Source: Sapria himalayana (Eukaryota > Streptophyta > Magnoliopsida > Malpighiales > Rafflesiaceae). From it: a stretch of 64,000 nucleotides of DNA. The stretch spans positions 322,047 through 386,046 of the forward strand of contig JAREIK010003356.1 in NCBI GenBank assembly GCA_029783825.1, read 5' to 3'. This document shows positions 10,346 through 24,278 of this stretch, piece after piece. The translations under genes were made by a program, and so were the position numbers. The notes under the pieces are model-generated. The model saw nothing but the letters and a program-made list of their open reading frames with translations. It was not told the origin of the DNA and searched no databases. Within the stretch, counting starts at the first letter, position 1, and every line of letters starts with the position of its first letter.

Positions 10346-11111
10346 ATCTATCTATTTATCTATCTATCCATCCATCTATCTATCTATCTTCTATCTATTA
10401 ATCTATCTATCTATCTATCTATCAATTTATCTATTTCTCTATCGATATAGAGAGAGAGAGAGATATATATATATATATATATCTATATCTATATCTATAA
10501 ATCTATCTCTCTATCTATCCATCTGCCTAATAATGTAACTTTCTATCTATTTACCTATTTATCTATCTGTCTATCTATCTATCTATCTGGCTATCGATCT
10601 AACATTTTATTTATCTATCTATCTATTTATCAATATATCTATATATTTGTCCATCTATCTATCTATCTATCTATCTATCTTTGTATCTATCTATCTTTCT
10701 TTCTTTCTTTCTATATATTTATTTCTTTATATATCTATATATTTCTCTATTTATTTGTCTATTTAAATGTTTTTATTATTGTCCGTCTATCTTTATATCT
10801 ATATATTTATTTATCTATCTATCTATTTATCTATGTATCTATTTGTATATCTATCTATCTATTTGTCTATCTATCTATCTATCTATTTGTCTATCTATCT
10901 ATCTATTTGTCTATCTATCTGTCTGTCTGAATGTCTCTCTTTTTATCTATCTATCTAACTATATATCTTTCTATCTATTTGTTAATCTATCTGTCTAATA
11001 ATCTGTCTATCTTTTTATCCATCTATCTATGTATAAGTATATCTATCTATCTAATTGTCTATCTATATGTCGATATCTATCTATCTTTTTGTGTATATAT
11101 ATATATACATG

Positions 11112-11166
<55 letters not shown>

Positions 11167-12752
11167 CTATTTACTCTATAAGTCTATAAATCTTTCTATC
11201 TATTTGTCTATCTATTTAAATATATAAATAGATAATAAGTATATCTATCTATCTTTCTATTTATTTGTCTATCTATAAATAAACCTTTTTATCTATCTAT
11301 CCATGTATAAGTATATCTATCTATATATTTATATATTTTTCTATCTATATGTCAATATTTATTTATCTATTTGTCTATATATATATATATATATCTATCT
11401 ATCTATTTGACCATCTATAATTCTATATATCTTTCTAACTTTTTATATATCTATATGTTTTTCTATTTGTCTTTTTATCTATTTGTCAATCTATCTGTCT
11501 AATAATCTATCTATCTTTTTTAAATATCTATCTATGTATAAGTATATCTATCTATCTATCTATTTGTCTATGTATATGTCAATATATGTTGATATATATC
11601 TATCTATTTGTCTATATATATATATATATATTTGACCATCTGTAAGTCTATATATCTTTTTATCTATTGATCTATTTGTTTATCTATCTGTCTATCTATC
11701 TATCTATTGATCTGTCTATCAATCTGTCTATCTTTCTATCTATCTATTTGTCTATCTTTTATTTTGTCACTTAATTTGTCTACCTATCTGCCAATCTAAC
11801 AATCTATGTATCTATATGTCTATCTATCTATCTATTGATTTTTCTATCTATCTATCTATCTATCTGTATGTCCGCCTATCTATTTATCCATCTAACTATA
11901 CGTCCATATATCTCTCATTCTATCCATATATATATATATATCTATTTATCAATCCTTCATTATGTCTAACTATCTATCCTTTTATCTATCTATCTATTTA
12001 TCCATCTATCTATCCATTAATCTAACTATCTATATATATATATCTATCTATCTATCTATTTAACTATCTATATATCAATCTATCTATCCATCTATCTATC
12101 CATCTATCTATCTCTCTTTCTATTTGTATTTCTATATGTCTATTTATTTTTCTATCTATCTTTCATTATTTCTATCTTTTTATCTATCTAACTATCTGTC
12201 TATCTATTAGTTTATCTATCAGTCTTTTTATCTATATGTCTATTTGTCATTCAATCTGTCTATCTATATATATGTCTATTTTTCTATATATCTATCTATT
12301 TATCTATTTATCTGTATATCTATTTGTCTGTCTATCTATATGTTTATCTTTATGTCTATATATCTATCTGTCTATCTATCTATCTATCTATCTATCTGTT
12401 TATCTTTCTATCTATATGTCGATTTATCTAACTATCTGTCTGTCTATCTATTTATCTTTCTGTCTATTTACCTATATCTTTGTGTCCATCTATTAGTCTA
12501 TCTATTTATCTATATGTCTATCTTTCTATCTGTCTATATGTATACCTATCTATTTATCTATCTACTTGTCTATCTATCCTTCTATCTATCTCTATGTATA
12601 ATTATTTGTTTATCTATATTTCTATATGTTTGTCTATCTATCTTTCTATTAGTCTATCTATCAGTCAGTTTATTTGTCTATGTATATATCTATTTATCTA
12701 TCTATATATATATTTCTCTATATATCTAACTCTCAATCAATCTATCTATCTA
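9481..12752 (+). repeat. (TCTA)n array 1, right part
   Basis: TCTA-class repeats with embedded (TA)n (10135, 10310-10342, 11095-11160), (GA)n at about 10448-10463 and (TG)n at about 11123-11152. It ends exactly at a CACTACAAGAAA terminus. Long plus-strand frames of Leu-Ser-Ile-Tyr type arise because a 4-base unit makes a stop-free 12-base cycle in this strand. Confidence 0.95.
11025..11640 (+). repeat. Higher-order repeat within array 1
   Basis: GTATAAGTATATCTATCTAT occurs at 11031, 11305 and 11536 (spacings 274 and 231). Shared context includes an upstream CTTTTTATC-like stretch and a downstream TATATGTCAATAT followed by a (TA)n run. The array therefore has secondary periodicity and is not random slippage only. 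Confidence 0.65.
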
Positions 12753-14220
12753 CACTACAAGAAATTATCTATTTACCTATGGAAATTTAGCTAGGGAAAT
12801 AATCCCTTGCTAATTTATGAAGGAATAACTTGTGAAACGCAAGATATGTTTGATTTTACATTAAATCAGAATTTTGTGATGGATTATGATGGATTAAAGA
12901 TGGAAATTTTTGATTTACAAATTTTTCTTTCTAATATTGTCATTGCTTTGTCGCAAAGATTGGAAACAAATTTAATGATGACTTTAGAAATGGATTTTCC
13001 CTAGTTAATTAGCTCTAGAAAAATACCTCGTTAAATCTTTATCTGGAAAAATATTTGTACAATTATATATCAATTGCAAGCAATTATTCCTTAAATTATA
13101 ATTTTCACAAAATATATGCAATTAGATAGGGATTTTCCTAGCTATTTAGCTTGGGCTTATTTTCATCGTTAATCTATACTAAATAATTTTTTTTTTGTTT
13201 TATATATTACTTGTTTTAATATTTGATGTATTTTTGTATATTAAATATTTGTCATGGTCTATGAATGATTGATCCTTGAAAGACGCCTTCTCCTCATATA
13301 ATTATAAAAATAGGATAGTATAAATAAATAATTTCTAATATATACAAATAATAATAATAATTTATATTAATAAAGACAAATAACTATTTTAATGATTATA
13401 AAATTTTAAAAATAATAAAAAATATTATTTGAATTAATTAATAAAGATATATAAATATTTGTATTAATAAATACATTAAATAATTAATTCTATAATTATA
13501 AACATTTTTTAAAATATTTGAATTAATAAATTAACATACTTAAACATTTGTATTAATATAAACCTAAAATTATTATTTGTCTGATAATAATATAATATTT
13601 ACAAAAAATTTGGATTAACAATTAAACAAGTAAATATTTATATTAATAAAACTTAAAAAAAAATTTAATGATCTTAGGAATGTTTTAAAAAAATTATTAC
13701 TAAATGATTTGAAATATTTGAATAATAAAAAAATCATATTTTTCTTTAAATTTAAAAGAAAATAAATTGATATTTAATGATAAATATATTGATTTTTTAA
13801 TTACATTTAAAAATGTTTGATGAGTTATAAAAAAAAATATTTCAATGTGCTTATTAGAAGAATACTTTAGGTGTTTTTTTAGGGTTTTAAAAAAGTTTTT
13901 TTAAATATTACTAATGATATTTTTTTTCCAAAACACACTTAAAATTAATTTTAATACTATTAACATTTTTGAAAATCACTACCTAACTTACCCTAAATTG
14001 ATTTTTATTCATGTTTTATTTTTGCCTCTACTAAAATTTATAAGAATTAAAGCAAAGTAAATTATTATAGTAAATTAAAAATAAAATATAAAATAATATA
14101 AAATTTAAATAAAATATAAAATAATATTAAATTTAAATAAAATATGCGATCTTAAAATTATAAATAAATAAATAAATCAATACATATTAATATTTTAAAA
14201 TTAAAAGAAATTAAACATGA
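12753..14220 (-). mobile_element. CACTA-A right arm, inverted orientation
   Basis: Starts CACTACAAGAAATT. It then has right-type subterminal repeats to about 13180 and the AT-rich interior in reverse complement. The conserved motif near 13252-13305 (reverse complement of ATTATATGAGGAGAA...AAGGATC...AGACCATGA) proves the orientation. The other end of this element was not found; the STT3B fragment follows directly, and AT-rich DNA follows that. Confidence 0.75.
12765..13180 (-). repeat. CACTA-A right subterminal repeats, inverted copy
   Basis: TTAGCTAGGGAAAT, CCCTTGCTAA and TTTCCCTAGTTAATTAGC motifs. A 65-codon frame at 12807-13004 has no support as a gene. Confidence 0.65.
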
Positions 14221-14307
14221 ACTATAACCTAATCGGTGGCTAAGCAAAATAGCATCAAGTAGGCAATCTGCAAATAGAACATTTTTGGAAATGTGTTATA
14301 CTTCATC

Positions 14308-15075
14308 ATTCTAATCCTGATTGGTGTTCTTGCCTTTTCGATTCATCTTTTTTTTATATTTTCTGAAACATGTATTGTCATGATACATTACCTAATCAGT
14401 GGTTTTTCAATTTGAAGACCTCATTTTGTGTTATCATTTGTTGCATTATTTGGTCCATGCTTTTAATTTTTCACTAAGAATGGAATATATAATTCTTGGA
14501 ATTGGTTTGATGATCGAACTTGGTAATTTATATCAATCTTGAACAAGAAACTTTTTTTTCCATGGATTTTTATGAAAAGTTTAAGCTAACTATTCTTACC
14601 ATTTATTAAAATTAGGTATCCACTTGGGCAGGTGATAGGAGGAACTATATACCCATGATTGACTTAAATATCCAGGACAAAATTGAAGTAAGTCCTTGGA
14701 ATCTACTACTCAACAATTTTCTTAATGTATATCAATCAGATATCTACTAGGAGACTCTAAAATATCCTTTATTATTTTTATTCTTTTTATGTTATAATTA
14801 CATGTTGATTACTTATTATACAAGGATACCAAATTTCTTCAATTTTTCTATATCCTTTGAAACTGTTAGTTTATTCACTGCACCTTATATTTTTTGCATT
14901 TGCTTCATAGGCAACTTTGCTTTTGACCAAGGTTAGTGTTATTAAGTGTCTACATTTTTTCTACCTTTCATTTTTAAACTGAAGTTTGATTTGATGATAT
15001 TACTTTTGTAATACAGGAAGTTAAGGGTGTTGGTGCTGGGCTCACAGCAGCAATGTATTTTTCCATGGTAAATGG
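14308..15075 (+). pseudogene. STT3B: STT3B (oligosaccharyltransferase catalytic subunit) gene fragment
   Basis: Five exon-like pieces in order match the N-terminal region of plant STT3B, the multi-spanning ER membrane enzyme that transfers the lipid-linked glycan to Asn in N-glycosylation. They are: ILIGVLAFSIHLF (14308-14352); FFTKNGIYNSWNWFDDRTW (about 14467-14522, then GTAATT); YPLGQVIGGTIYP, stop, LT, stop (14616-14696, after ATTAG); TAP...AFAS, stop, ATLLLTK (about 14868-14931, then GTTAGT); EVKGVGAGLTAAM (15017-15068, after ACAG). The second and third pieces join in frame across a GT-AG intron to give W-Y-P. Three in-frame stops (TGA, TAA, TAG) and at least one frameshift inactivate it. 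The segment between pieces 1 and 2 that should hold HEFDPYF is missing or unreadable. Introns are kept, so it was copied as genomic DNA, not as cDNA. Confidence 0.85.
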
Positions 15076-16255
15076 TACAAGCATTATTAGTTGTACAACA
15101 TGTTTGAATGTACATATTTTAAATAAAATATGCATTAATTAGGTTATAGATATTTAAAAATTGGAAATAGATAGGTGAACCATTATGTACAACACCGTAA
15201 ACCATGAAAAATAATTTATCGGTAATCTCAACTTCCTTTCAAGTTGGCATACATACAACATAATAGGAATGATAGCTGATCACAAATAATGCATAGGATG
15301 AAATGTCAATATTCTCTTAAATCTTATTATGTAAATTATAGTCTAACACAATATGTTTTATTTATTCATGAATAATTTTATTAAAAGAAAATCATATATT
15401 TTCTGGTGTATGATTCAATAGAGTTTACAAGTGATGGAAGTTTTAACTCAGTGAGTTTAATCGGAAATTAAGATAGGCAAAACTAATATCTCAGAAAGTT
15501 TGTTTGCTCTCATTGATTTAGTAGGTTGAAAATACTCAACCTAGATCTTTGTTGCTTAGTTTTCATGTGAATACCTACTCAGGGTGTGATACTTAAAATT
15601 TCAAGTTGACTTTGTGTAATGTTAAAATATAATAAATTTTTATTTTATATTTGATTGATAATATTTAAAGATTACATTTTAAAAATTATAAAAATTATTA
15701 ATCTTTTGCTTAAAACTTATATCCAACTCAAATTAGAATACTCATATAATCAAGAATATTTCATAATTAGTGAAAGAATTATTGATATTGTATAATCATG
15801 ATAAAATCAAATTCATTAAATTTGATATTGTTCATATTTTTTTTACAACCTCCTTAATTTTGATATAATTAAAGAAAAAATTAATTTTTTTCATGTAAAC
15901 AAATTATCATCCTCAATTAAATATAAAATATGAGCTACTAATGGTGATGCTGACTAGTAAATTCTTTTTTTTTTGATAGTTTATTATTGTTTGAAAATAT
16001 TTTTTATTATTGTTGGATGTTATTAGACATAGGAAAAATTATGTAATGGTGAATTAGAATAATATTTTTTTAAAAGTACCTAAATAAGTAAATATTCATA
16101 TTAATATATACATGAAAATAAAAGATTTATAAATTCTAGTAAACTCAAAAAATACTTTTATTCCTCCTGTATATTTCATGTTTTGAAAAAAAAAATGAAA
16201 AAATAAAGACAAAAAATCTATTTACAAAAACACTATAGCATGAGAGGAATACTAT
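15076..16255. other. AT-rich DNA, nothing recognised
   Basis: No frame of note and no repeat family shared with the rest of the window. It could be decayed STT3B intron or unrelated intergenic DNA. Confidence 0.4.
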
Positions 16256-16709
16256 TTTGGATAATAGTATGCTCAATTTGTAGTAATATAATATTTATAT
16301 AAATATTATAAACACATAACATTATATATAAACATTTAAACATTTATATAATCATATGACATTATATATAAATGTTTATACTTAAATATTTATAAATGTA
16401 TAACATTATATATAAACATTTATATGTTTCTATAAACAAATAATGTTTTCATATAAATATTTATGCATATGTATAAATGTTTATAAAATTTATACAACAT
16501 TTACATAATACTATCCATTTATATAATAGTTTATATAACATTTATATAACATATAAAATATTTATACATTTTTATAAATATTTAAATAACATATAAATTT
16601 TTATATAAATATATAATATTTATAATGTTTATATAATTATGATATATATACTATATAATATTAATAAAAGTATTACATACATACATATATATAGATATAT
16701 ATATATGTG

Positions 16710-16740
<31 letters not shown>

Positions 16741-16860
16741 GTAGCATTTAAAAAAATATTTTAAACACAATATTATATCAAAACACTTATACATTTATAT
16801 AATCATATGACATTATATATAAAAGTTTAAACATTAATATAAATGCGCAACTATGAGAAT
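16256..16860. repeat. AT-rich tandem repeats with (TA)n core
   Basis: Variants of ATATAAACATTTATATAATC and ATGACATTATATATAAA recur about every 40-60 bases on both sides of a (TA)n/(GTATATA) stretch at about 16676-16742. Confidence 0.65.
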
Positions 16861-17765
16861 AGTGATGTGCAATATGATGCTTGTATACATGCACAAGAGA
16901 TTATCTTTATAATGTATATATCATATGAAGAAATGATATATCATATAGAAATATTAGTAGTTTTATCTATGAATGAGGCCGAGAGAATTATTAGGTATTG
17001 AGGGAGACAAGTCAATTATCATTGTCATTTAGGAGTCTTCATATAGCTCCTCTATCATGATGCTTACTTTAAAGAAGTAAATAAATATTTTTTTTAAAAA
17101 TTGTTGTTGATACTTATCATTTGTTATTTACTATAGTTTTGCAAATCATCTTTTTACTTAGATGTATGATTTTTAACTCAAAAGTTAATAATCATAGTAT
17201 AGAAAATTATTATTTGCTTAAGATATTCTTCTTGTTTTTTTTAAAATATTTAAAAAGCTACTAAAAAATTATTTAAAATCATTTTTTATAGTAATATACA
17301 AGTTGAAATTTGGTTGCTTTTGTCTTTTTTTTTTTATTTTTAGATTTATTTTTAGTCTTATTTTTGTAAGTTATATTTGTAAGTAATTAATTTTTAATTT
17401 TATTTTTTTGGATAATGTTAAGATTATATATTTTTATTTTTCTGGTCAGATATTTTATTAGTTGTTTGAATATTATTGATAAATTACTTATTCATTATTT
17501 ACTTGGTTATTTATTTTTTATTTAATTGAGATGTTATAAATTTTGTATGGATATATATTTATACAATTTATCAATAATTATATAAAATAATATGTTTTTT
17601 TAATAAATAATCATAAATTAATTTTTTTTATTTCTGAAATTGATTTGATTTATTTTTAAATACTAATATAAAAAATAACCATAAAAATTTCATAAACTAT
17701 TAGCAATAAATTTATTTATTTAGTAAATAATATAATTAATGGTTGATAAAAAATAATTTTGTTTT
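16861..17765. other. AT-rich DNA, nothing recognised
   Basis: Long T-rich and A-rich stretches. A short less AT-rich piece lies near 16970-17060. No coding evidence. Confidence 0.4.
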
Positions 17766-18920
17766 CTAATATTTTCTAACTCTAACCCATCTCTCCCCCT
17801 TTCTGGCCATCTCTACATAATTAGGTTAGTTCACTTCCAAAAAACATTTGACTCTCAGAACACACAGGCATCGTAGCATCCTTTCAAAGAACTATATCAA
17901 ACAAAGAACATCTCTCAGAACACATAACCGTCGCAACATCATTTTGAATATCCATTTCAAACAAAGAACATCTCTCTCTCTCTCTCTCTACATGTTTTTT
18001 GTTTATTTTCATTATAATTTAATGAGAAATTAGTAATGAGTTTTGCAAATTTAAAATTGGTAGTGAGTTAAATGGTGCTTTTTTGTTGAGTCCTATCTTA
18101 ATGATAAATCGGTAGTGTGAACTTTTTTATTTTAATGATTTTTTTAAAAGGTTTAATGGATTTCAAATAAATAGAAATTGTGCTAGCTTTTAAATTTGAA
18201 GAAGAATTGTAAAAAGGACGAAAAAATAACAACAAGAGGAGAAGAAGAGCAGGGTACTATAATTTTTTAAATTCAAGTTATATCTTATATTTTAATTTAT
18301 GGTTTTTTATATTTCAGAATTTTTGTCCTGTAAAGAAGATGAATATAAAAAACCTGTGGAAATTTATCTACTAATTAGATTTTTGTGGTTATAGTGTGAA
18401 AATCTTAAATTTTTCTCAAAGAAGAAGGTACAGCTTAACCATAACCTTTAATTTTTTTTTCATTGCTCATGTTGATAGTTTGTTGATGCTATAATTTTTG
18501 TTGGTGAATGATGATGAATTTTGTTTAGTTTTTTTTTCTTAAATAATCATATTTTTTAGACTTTGATTAGGTACGCAATAAATTATATAGTAATTTTATT
18601 CTGTTAAGATTGTAGATGCTTTATTTAATTAAATTAGCCTAATATTAATTTTTTGTTTAATAGTAATATTGAAAAAAAAACTACACTAAGACTTTATTAT
18701 ATCTATCTAATATTGGCAAGTAGAATCAAAGAAGACTTGATAGAGAAATGGGGGATGTAGAAGACAAAGAACCCAAGTAGACTATACATTATTGTTAGTA
18801 GGGAAACAACATTGTGCAAAATTTTCTCTATGTGTTTTATTAAATACCATGCATTCTAAAAGCACATTGATCATGCATGGTAAATTATTTCGTGTATAGA
18901 TTTATAATAATCAATTATTC
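17766..18920 (+). other. Unrecognised stretch with gene-like composition
   Basis: It opens with C-rich DNA (about 17785-17810), then the 60-bp repeat and a (TC)n run, which together resemble a plant 5' leader. Downstream are purine-rich pieces at 18195-18250 that read KNCKKDEK and EEKKS in different frames, with a possible GT at 18253. No family was recognised and no frame exceeds 61 codons, so this is only a suggestion of an old gene start. Confidence 0.25.
17852..17971 (+). repeat. 60-bp tandem duplication followed by (TC)n
   Basis: CTCTCAGAACACA...AACAAAGAACAT occurs twice with an exact period of 60 (17852 and 17912), then (CT)n to about 17988. The period is a multiple of three, and both units are open in one frame (20-residue repeat starting LRTH). 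The two units differ at several bases, so it is not recent. Confidence 0.85.
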
Positions 18921-21900
18921 CATCAATCAATCAATCTATCTATATATCTATCTGTCTATCTTTTTATCTATCGATATATTTATCTGTCTGTCTATCTATA
19001 TATCAATTTATCTATTTAATGTCTAATAATTCATCGATCTATCTATATATCTATCTATAAGTCTATTTATCTAGCTATCTATATATCTATTTATCTATAT
19101 ATATGTCTATCAATATGTTTATCTATTTGTCTTTCAATTTGTATATCAATATCTCTATCAATTTATCGATCAATTTATCTATCAATCTATATATTAATAT
19201 GTTTATCAATATTTCTATCAATCAAATTATCTAAATTTCTATCTATCTATTTATATATATATTTTTCTATTTATCAATCTTTCCTATTTATCTATCTATG
19301 TATATGTCTATCTATCTATCTGTCTGTCTATCTATCTGTCTATCTATCTGTCTATCTAGTTATCTATATATCTTTCTATTTGTATGTCTATCGGCATGAC
19401 TATCTATCTTTTTGTCTATTGGTTTGTCTATCTGTCTTTCTGTCTATCTGGCTGTCTATTTATTTATCTATCTATTCAACTTTTTTTATATCTAGTTCTT
19501 CATCAAATTATTAATCTATCTCTCTATCTATCAATAATTCAATCTATATGTCTATCTATCTGTATAATAACTTGACTAATTATTTATCTATCTATCCGTC
19601 TATCTATCTATATAACTATATTTCTATTTGTGTCAATTTGTCTATTTATCTATCTGTCTATCTATATATATGTCTTTCTACCTATTTGTCTATCTCTCAG
19701 TATATCTACCTCTCTATGTGTAAGTATATCTACCTCTCTATCTATATATTAATATATCTATATATTTATCTTTCTATCTATCTCTCAATCTAACTATCTA
19801 ACAATCTATCTATCTATTTGTTTATGAATTTCTATATCTTTCAATCAATCAATCAATCAATCTATCTGTCTGTCTATATATCTTTCTATATTTCTATCTA
19901 TATATCTATCAATATCTCAATATCCATATCTCTCTATCTGCCTATCTATTTGTATTTTTTATATCAGTCTATCTATTTATCTATATATTTGTCTAACAAT
20001 CTATCTAACTATTTCTCTATCAATCTATATATCAATCTCCCAATCAATTGGTCTATCAATATGCATATCATTATGTCTATCAATCGATATATCAATCAAA
20101 TTATCAATCTTTGTATCTATTTGTCTATCTATCTATCATTCTATAAATCTAACTATATTTCTATCTATCAATCTGTCTATCTATCTGCCTATCTATTAGT
20201 CTATCTATCTAGCTATTTGCATGTCTATCGGTTAGTCTATTTATTTATCTTTATTTCTATCTATATGTCTATATATCTGTCTATATTTTTAAATTTTTAT
20301 CTATCTATGTGCTGATTTATTTGTCTATCTATCTTTCTATCAATCAATTTATCATTCTATCTATATATCTCTATACCTATCAATCAATCTATCTATCTAT
20401 CTAATAATCTACCTATTTTTCTATATTTCTATATATTTATATATCTATTTATATATGTATTTATCTGTCTATCTATTTATTTAACAGTCTATTTATTTGT
20501 CTGTATATTTGTTAATCAATATGTATGTAATCTATTTGTCTATCTAGGTATCTATTTATCTAATTATCTATCTATCTATTTGTCTATTTGTTTCATTAAT
20601 TGTTAATCTATCTATCTAATTGTCTATCTATCTATTTGTCTATTTGTCAATATATCAATCAATCTATCTATCTATTAATTTATCTATCAATCTATTTGTT
20701 TATATATCTGACTATCTATCTATCATATATATGTCTATCTTTATGCCTATTAATCTGACTAGCTATCTATCTATTTGTCTATCTTTATGTCTATGTATCT
20801 ATCTACTAATAATCTATCTATCAATATATCTATCTATATAGCTATATGATCAATCTATCTATCTATCATTCTATCTATTTGTATATCTACCTATTTATGT
20901 ATCTAACTATCTATCTATCTATCTATTTATGTATCATTATGTCTATCTATCTTATATCAATCTATCTATCTTTCAAACTATCTATATATCTATCTATCTA
21001 TCTATATATCAGTCTATCTATCTATTTATTAGTATATTTGTCTCTCTATCTATATATATAACTATCTATCTGTCTATCTATTTGTCTATCTAACTATCTA
21101 TTTGAATGTATATAAGTATATGTGTCTATTTATCTGTGTGTCTATCTATCTATCTATATATGTATCTGTCAGTCTATTTTTCTAACTATATGTCAGTTTA
21201 TCTATCTATCTATCTACCTATCTCTCTATCTATTGCTTTGTCTATCTGACTATCTATTTGTATGTATATATGTCTATGTATCTATCTATCTGTCAATCTA
21301 TCGATATGTCTATCTATCTATATAATTTTTATTTATCTATTTATCTATTTGTTTGTCTATCTATCTGTATATCTATTTCTTTATATGTATGTCTATCTAT
21401 CAGTCTATCAGTCTATCAGTCTATCTATATATCTATTTGTGTATCTTTCTATCTATATGTTTATCTATCTATCTATCTATTTATCAATCAATCAATCTAT
21501 CTATCTGCCTATCAATTTATCTATCTATCTGTCTGTCTATCTGTTTGTCTATCTATCTTTCTATCTATCTATCTATCTATATGTATAACTAGTTTTCTAA
21601 TTATTTATTTATCTGTCTGTCTATCTATATGTCTATATAAATATTCGTATATCTATCTTTTGTCTATGTACCTATCAATCTATATGTCTATCTTACTATT
21701 CATTTGTCTTTCTTTATATTTGTCAATCTATCTATATGTCTATATGTTTTTTAATTGTCTATATATCTATCTATCTATCTATCTATCTGTCTATCTATCT
21801 AATCATCTTTCTATTTGTATATCTATCTATCTATATGTCTATCTATATGTTTGTCTATCTATTAGTTTATTCGTCTATTTATCTTTCTTTCAATATGTCT

Positions 21901-22410
21901 ACCTATTTATCTATCTATCTATTTATCATTAGTCTATCTATCTATCTATCTATCTTTATCTTAACTATCTATTTATCTATTTATCAATCAATCTATCTAT
22001 CTTTCTATCTATGTTTCTATTTATCTATCTATCTATCGGTCTATCTTTTTTGTCTATATTTATCTCTATCTATCTATCTATTTATCTATCTATCTATTAG
22101 TCTATTTTTCTATCTATTTTTCTGTCTATATTTCTATCTATCTATCTATTTTTACCTATCTTTCCATCTATCTATATAATTGCCTATTCATATGTAGTTA
22201 TTTATGTATATAAATATATCTAACAATCTATCTACCAATTTGTCTATCAATTTTTCTATCAATCTATCTATCAATTTGGCTATCAATTTGGCTATAAATA
22301 TGTCTCTCAATCTATATTTCAATCTAATTATCAATTTGACTATCTATTTGCCTATCTAATTTTTAATCTATTTATATATTTGCCTATCAATTTGGCTATC
22401 TATGTTTCTA

Positions 22411-22448
<38 letters not shown>

Positions 22449-23364
22449 CTATCTATCTATCATTCTAACAATCTTTTTATCTATCTACCAATCTATTTAT
22501 CTATCTATCTGTGTGTATATCTATCTTTCAGTTTATCTATAATTATATTTATATGTCTATCATTCTATTTATCTTTCAATATATCTATATGTTTATCTAT
22601 ATGAGTATATATCTGTCTATCTATCTATATATTTTTCAATTTATCTCTCAATCTATCTATTTATCTATATGTCTATTTGTCTATCTGACTATCTATCTAT
22701 CTATCTATCTATATACCTATCTATTTATCTGTCTGTCAATATTTCCATATTACTATTTGTCTATTTATCTATTTTAATATCTATTTGCCTATCTATCAAT
22801 CAATCTATCTATCTATATAACTATCTATTTGTCTATTTGTTTATATTTCTATATTACTATCCATCTATTTATCTATCGATCAATCAATCAATCTATCTAT
22901 ATGTCTAGGTGTCTATTTAGCTGACTATCTACCTGCCAATCTATATTTCAATCTATCTATATATCTATATGTTTATCTATCTATTTATCTTTCTTTCTAT
23001 CTTTTTGCCTATCTATTTGTCTATCTATCTATCTATATATATATATTTATTTTCCATCTATCTATCTATCTATTAATTTATCTAAATGTCTATTTATCTA
23101 TCTATTTATCTATCTATTTATAATTCTATCAATATAACTATTTTTCAAGATCTTTACCAATCTGTCTATTAATCTGTGTATCAATTTGGCTATCAAAATA
23201 TATTTCAATCTATCTTTCAATCTAACTTTCAAACAAATTATCAATCTGACTATCTATCTATCTATTTATCTATTAATCTTTCTTTATATTTATCTATATA
23301 TTTGTATATCAATCTGTATATCTATCTGTTTGTCTATCTATCTATCTATCTATGTATCTATTTT

Positions 23365-23395
<31 letters not shown>

Positions 23396-23415
23396 ATCTA
23401 AATGTCTATCTATCT

Positions 23416-23457
<42 letters not shown>

Positions 23458-24247
23458 ATTTATATGTCTATATATCTGAATATATTTTATCTATCTATAT
23501 GTCTATCTATCTGTCAATCTATTTGTGAATCTATTTGTCTAATAATATTTTTATATCTATCTTTCTATCTGTCTATCTATCTGTCTATCTATATTTTTAT
23601 CAATTTGTCTATCTACTATCATTCAATTTGTCTTTCATTCTCACTATCATTCTCTCTATAAATTTGTCTATCAATCTTGTTTAAATCTATATATCAATCA
23701 ATCTATTAATCTATCTATTATTTTGTCTATTAATCTATCTATCTATATGTCTATCATTCTTTCTATCTTTCTATCTCTATATCTATAAATCTATCTATCT
23801 ACCAATCTATCTACATATTAATATATCTATCAATCTATTTATATGTCTATCTCTCTATCTATCTATCTACTTATCTATATATCTATCTATCTGTTTATCA
23901 ATCAATCTATCTATCTATCTATTAATCAATCAATCTATCTGTCAATCTATCTATGTATCTATATATCTCTATATATCTATCTATCAATCAATCTATCTGT
24001 CTATCTATTTATCTATATATCTATCAATATATCTATTTATCTATCTATCTTTCTGTCTAACTATCTATTTATCTGTCTATCTATTTATTTATCTATCTAT
24101 ATATCTATCAATTTTTTTATCTATGTTTCTATCTATCGATCTATCTATTTATCTATCTATCTATTTATCTATCTATATCTATCTGTCAATTAATCAATCA
24201 ATCAATCTATTTATCTATCTATCTATCTATCTATCTATTTGTATATA

Positions 24248-24278
<31 letters not shown>

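Noticed and set aside
18665..18700. ACTACACTAAGAC near 18680 as a CACTA terminus
   Set aside because: No subterminal repeats or matching inverted end; best read as chance.
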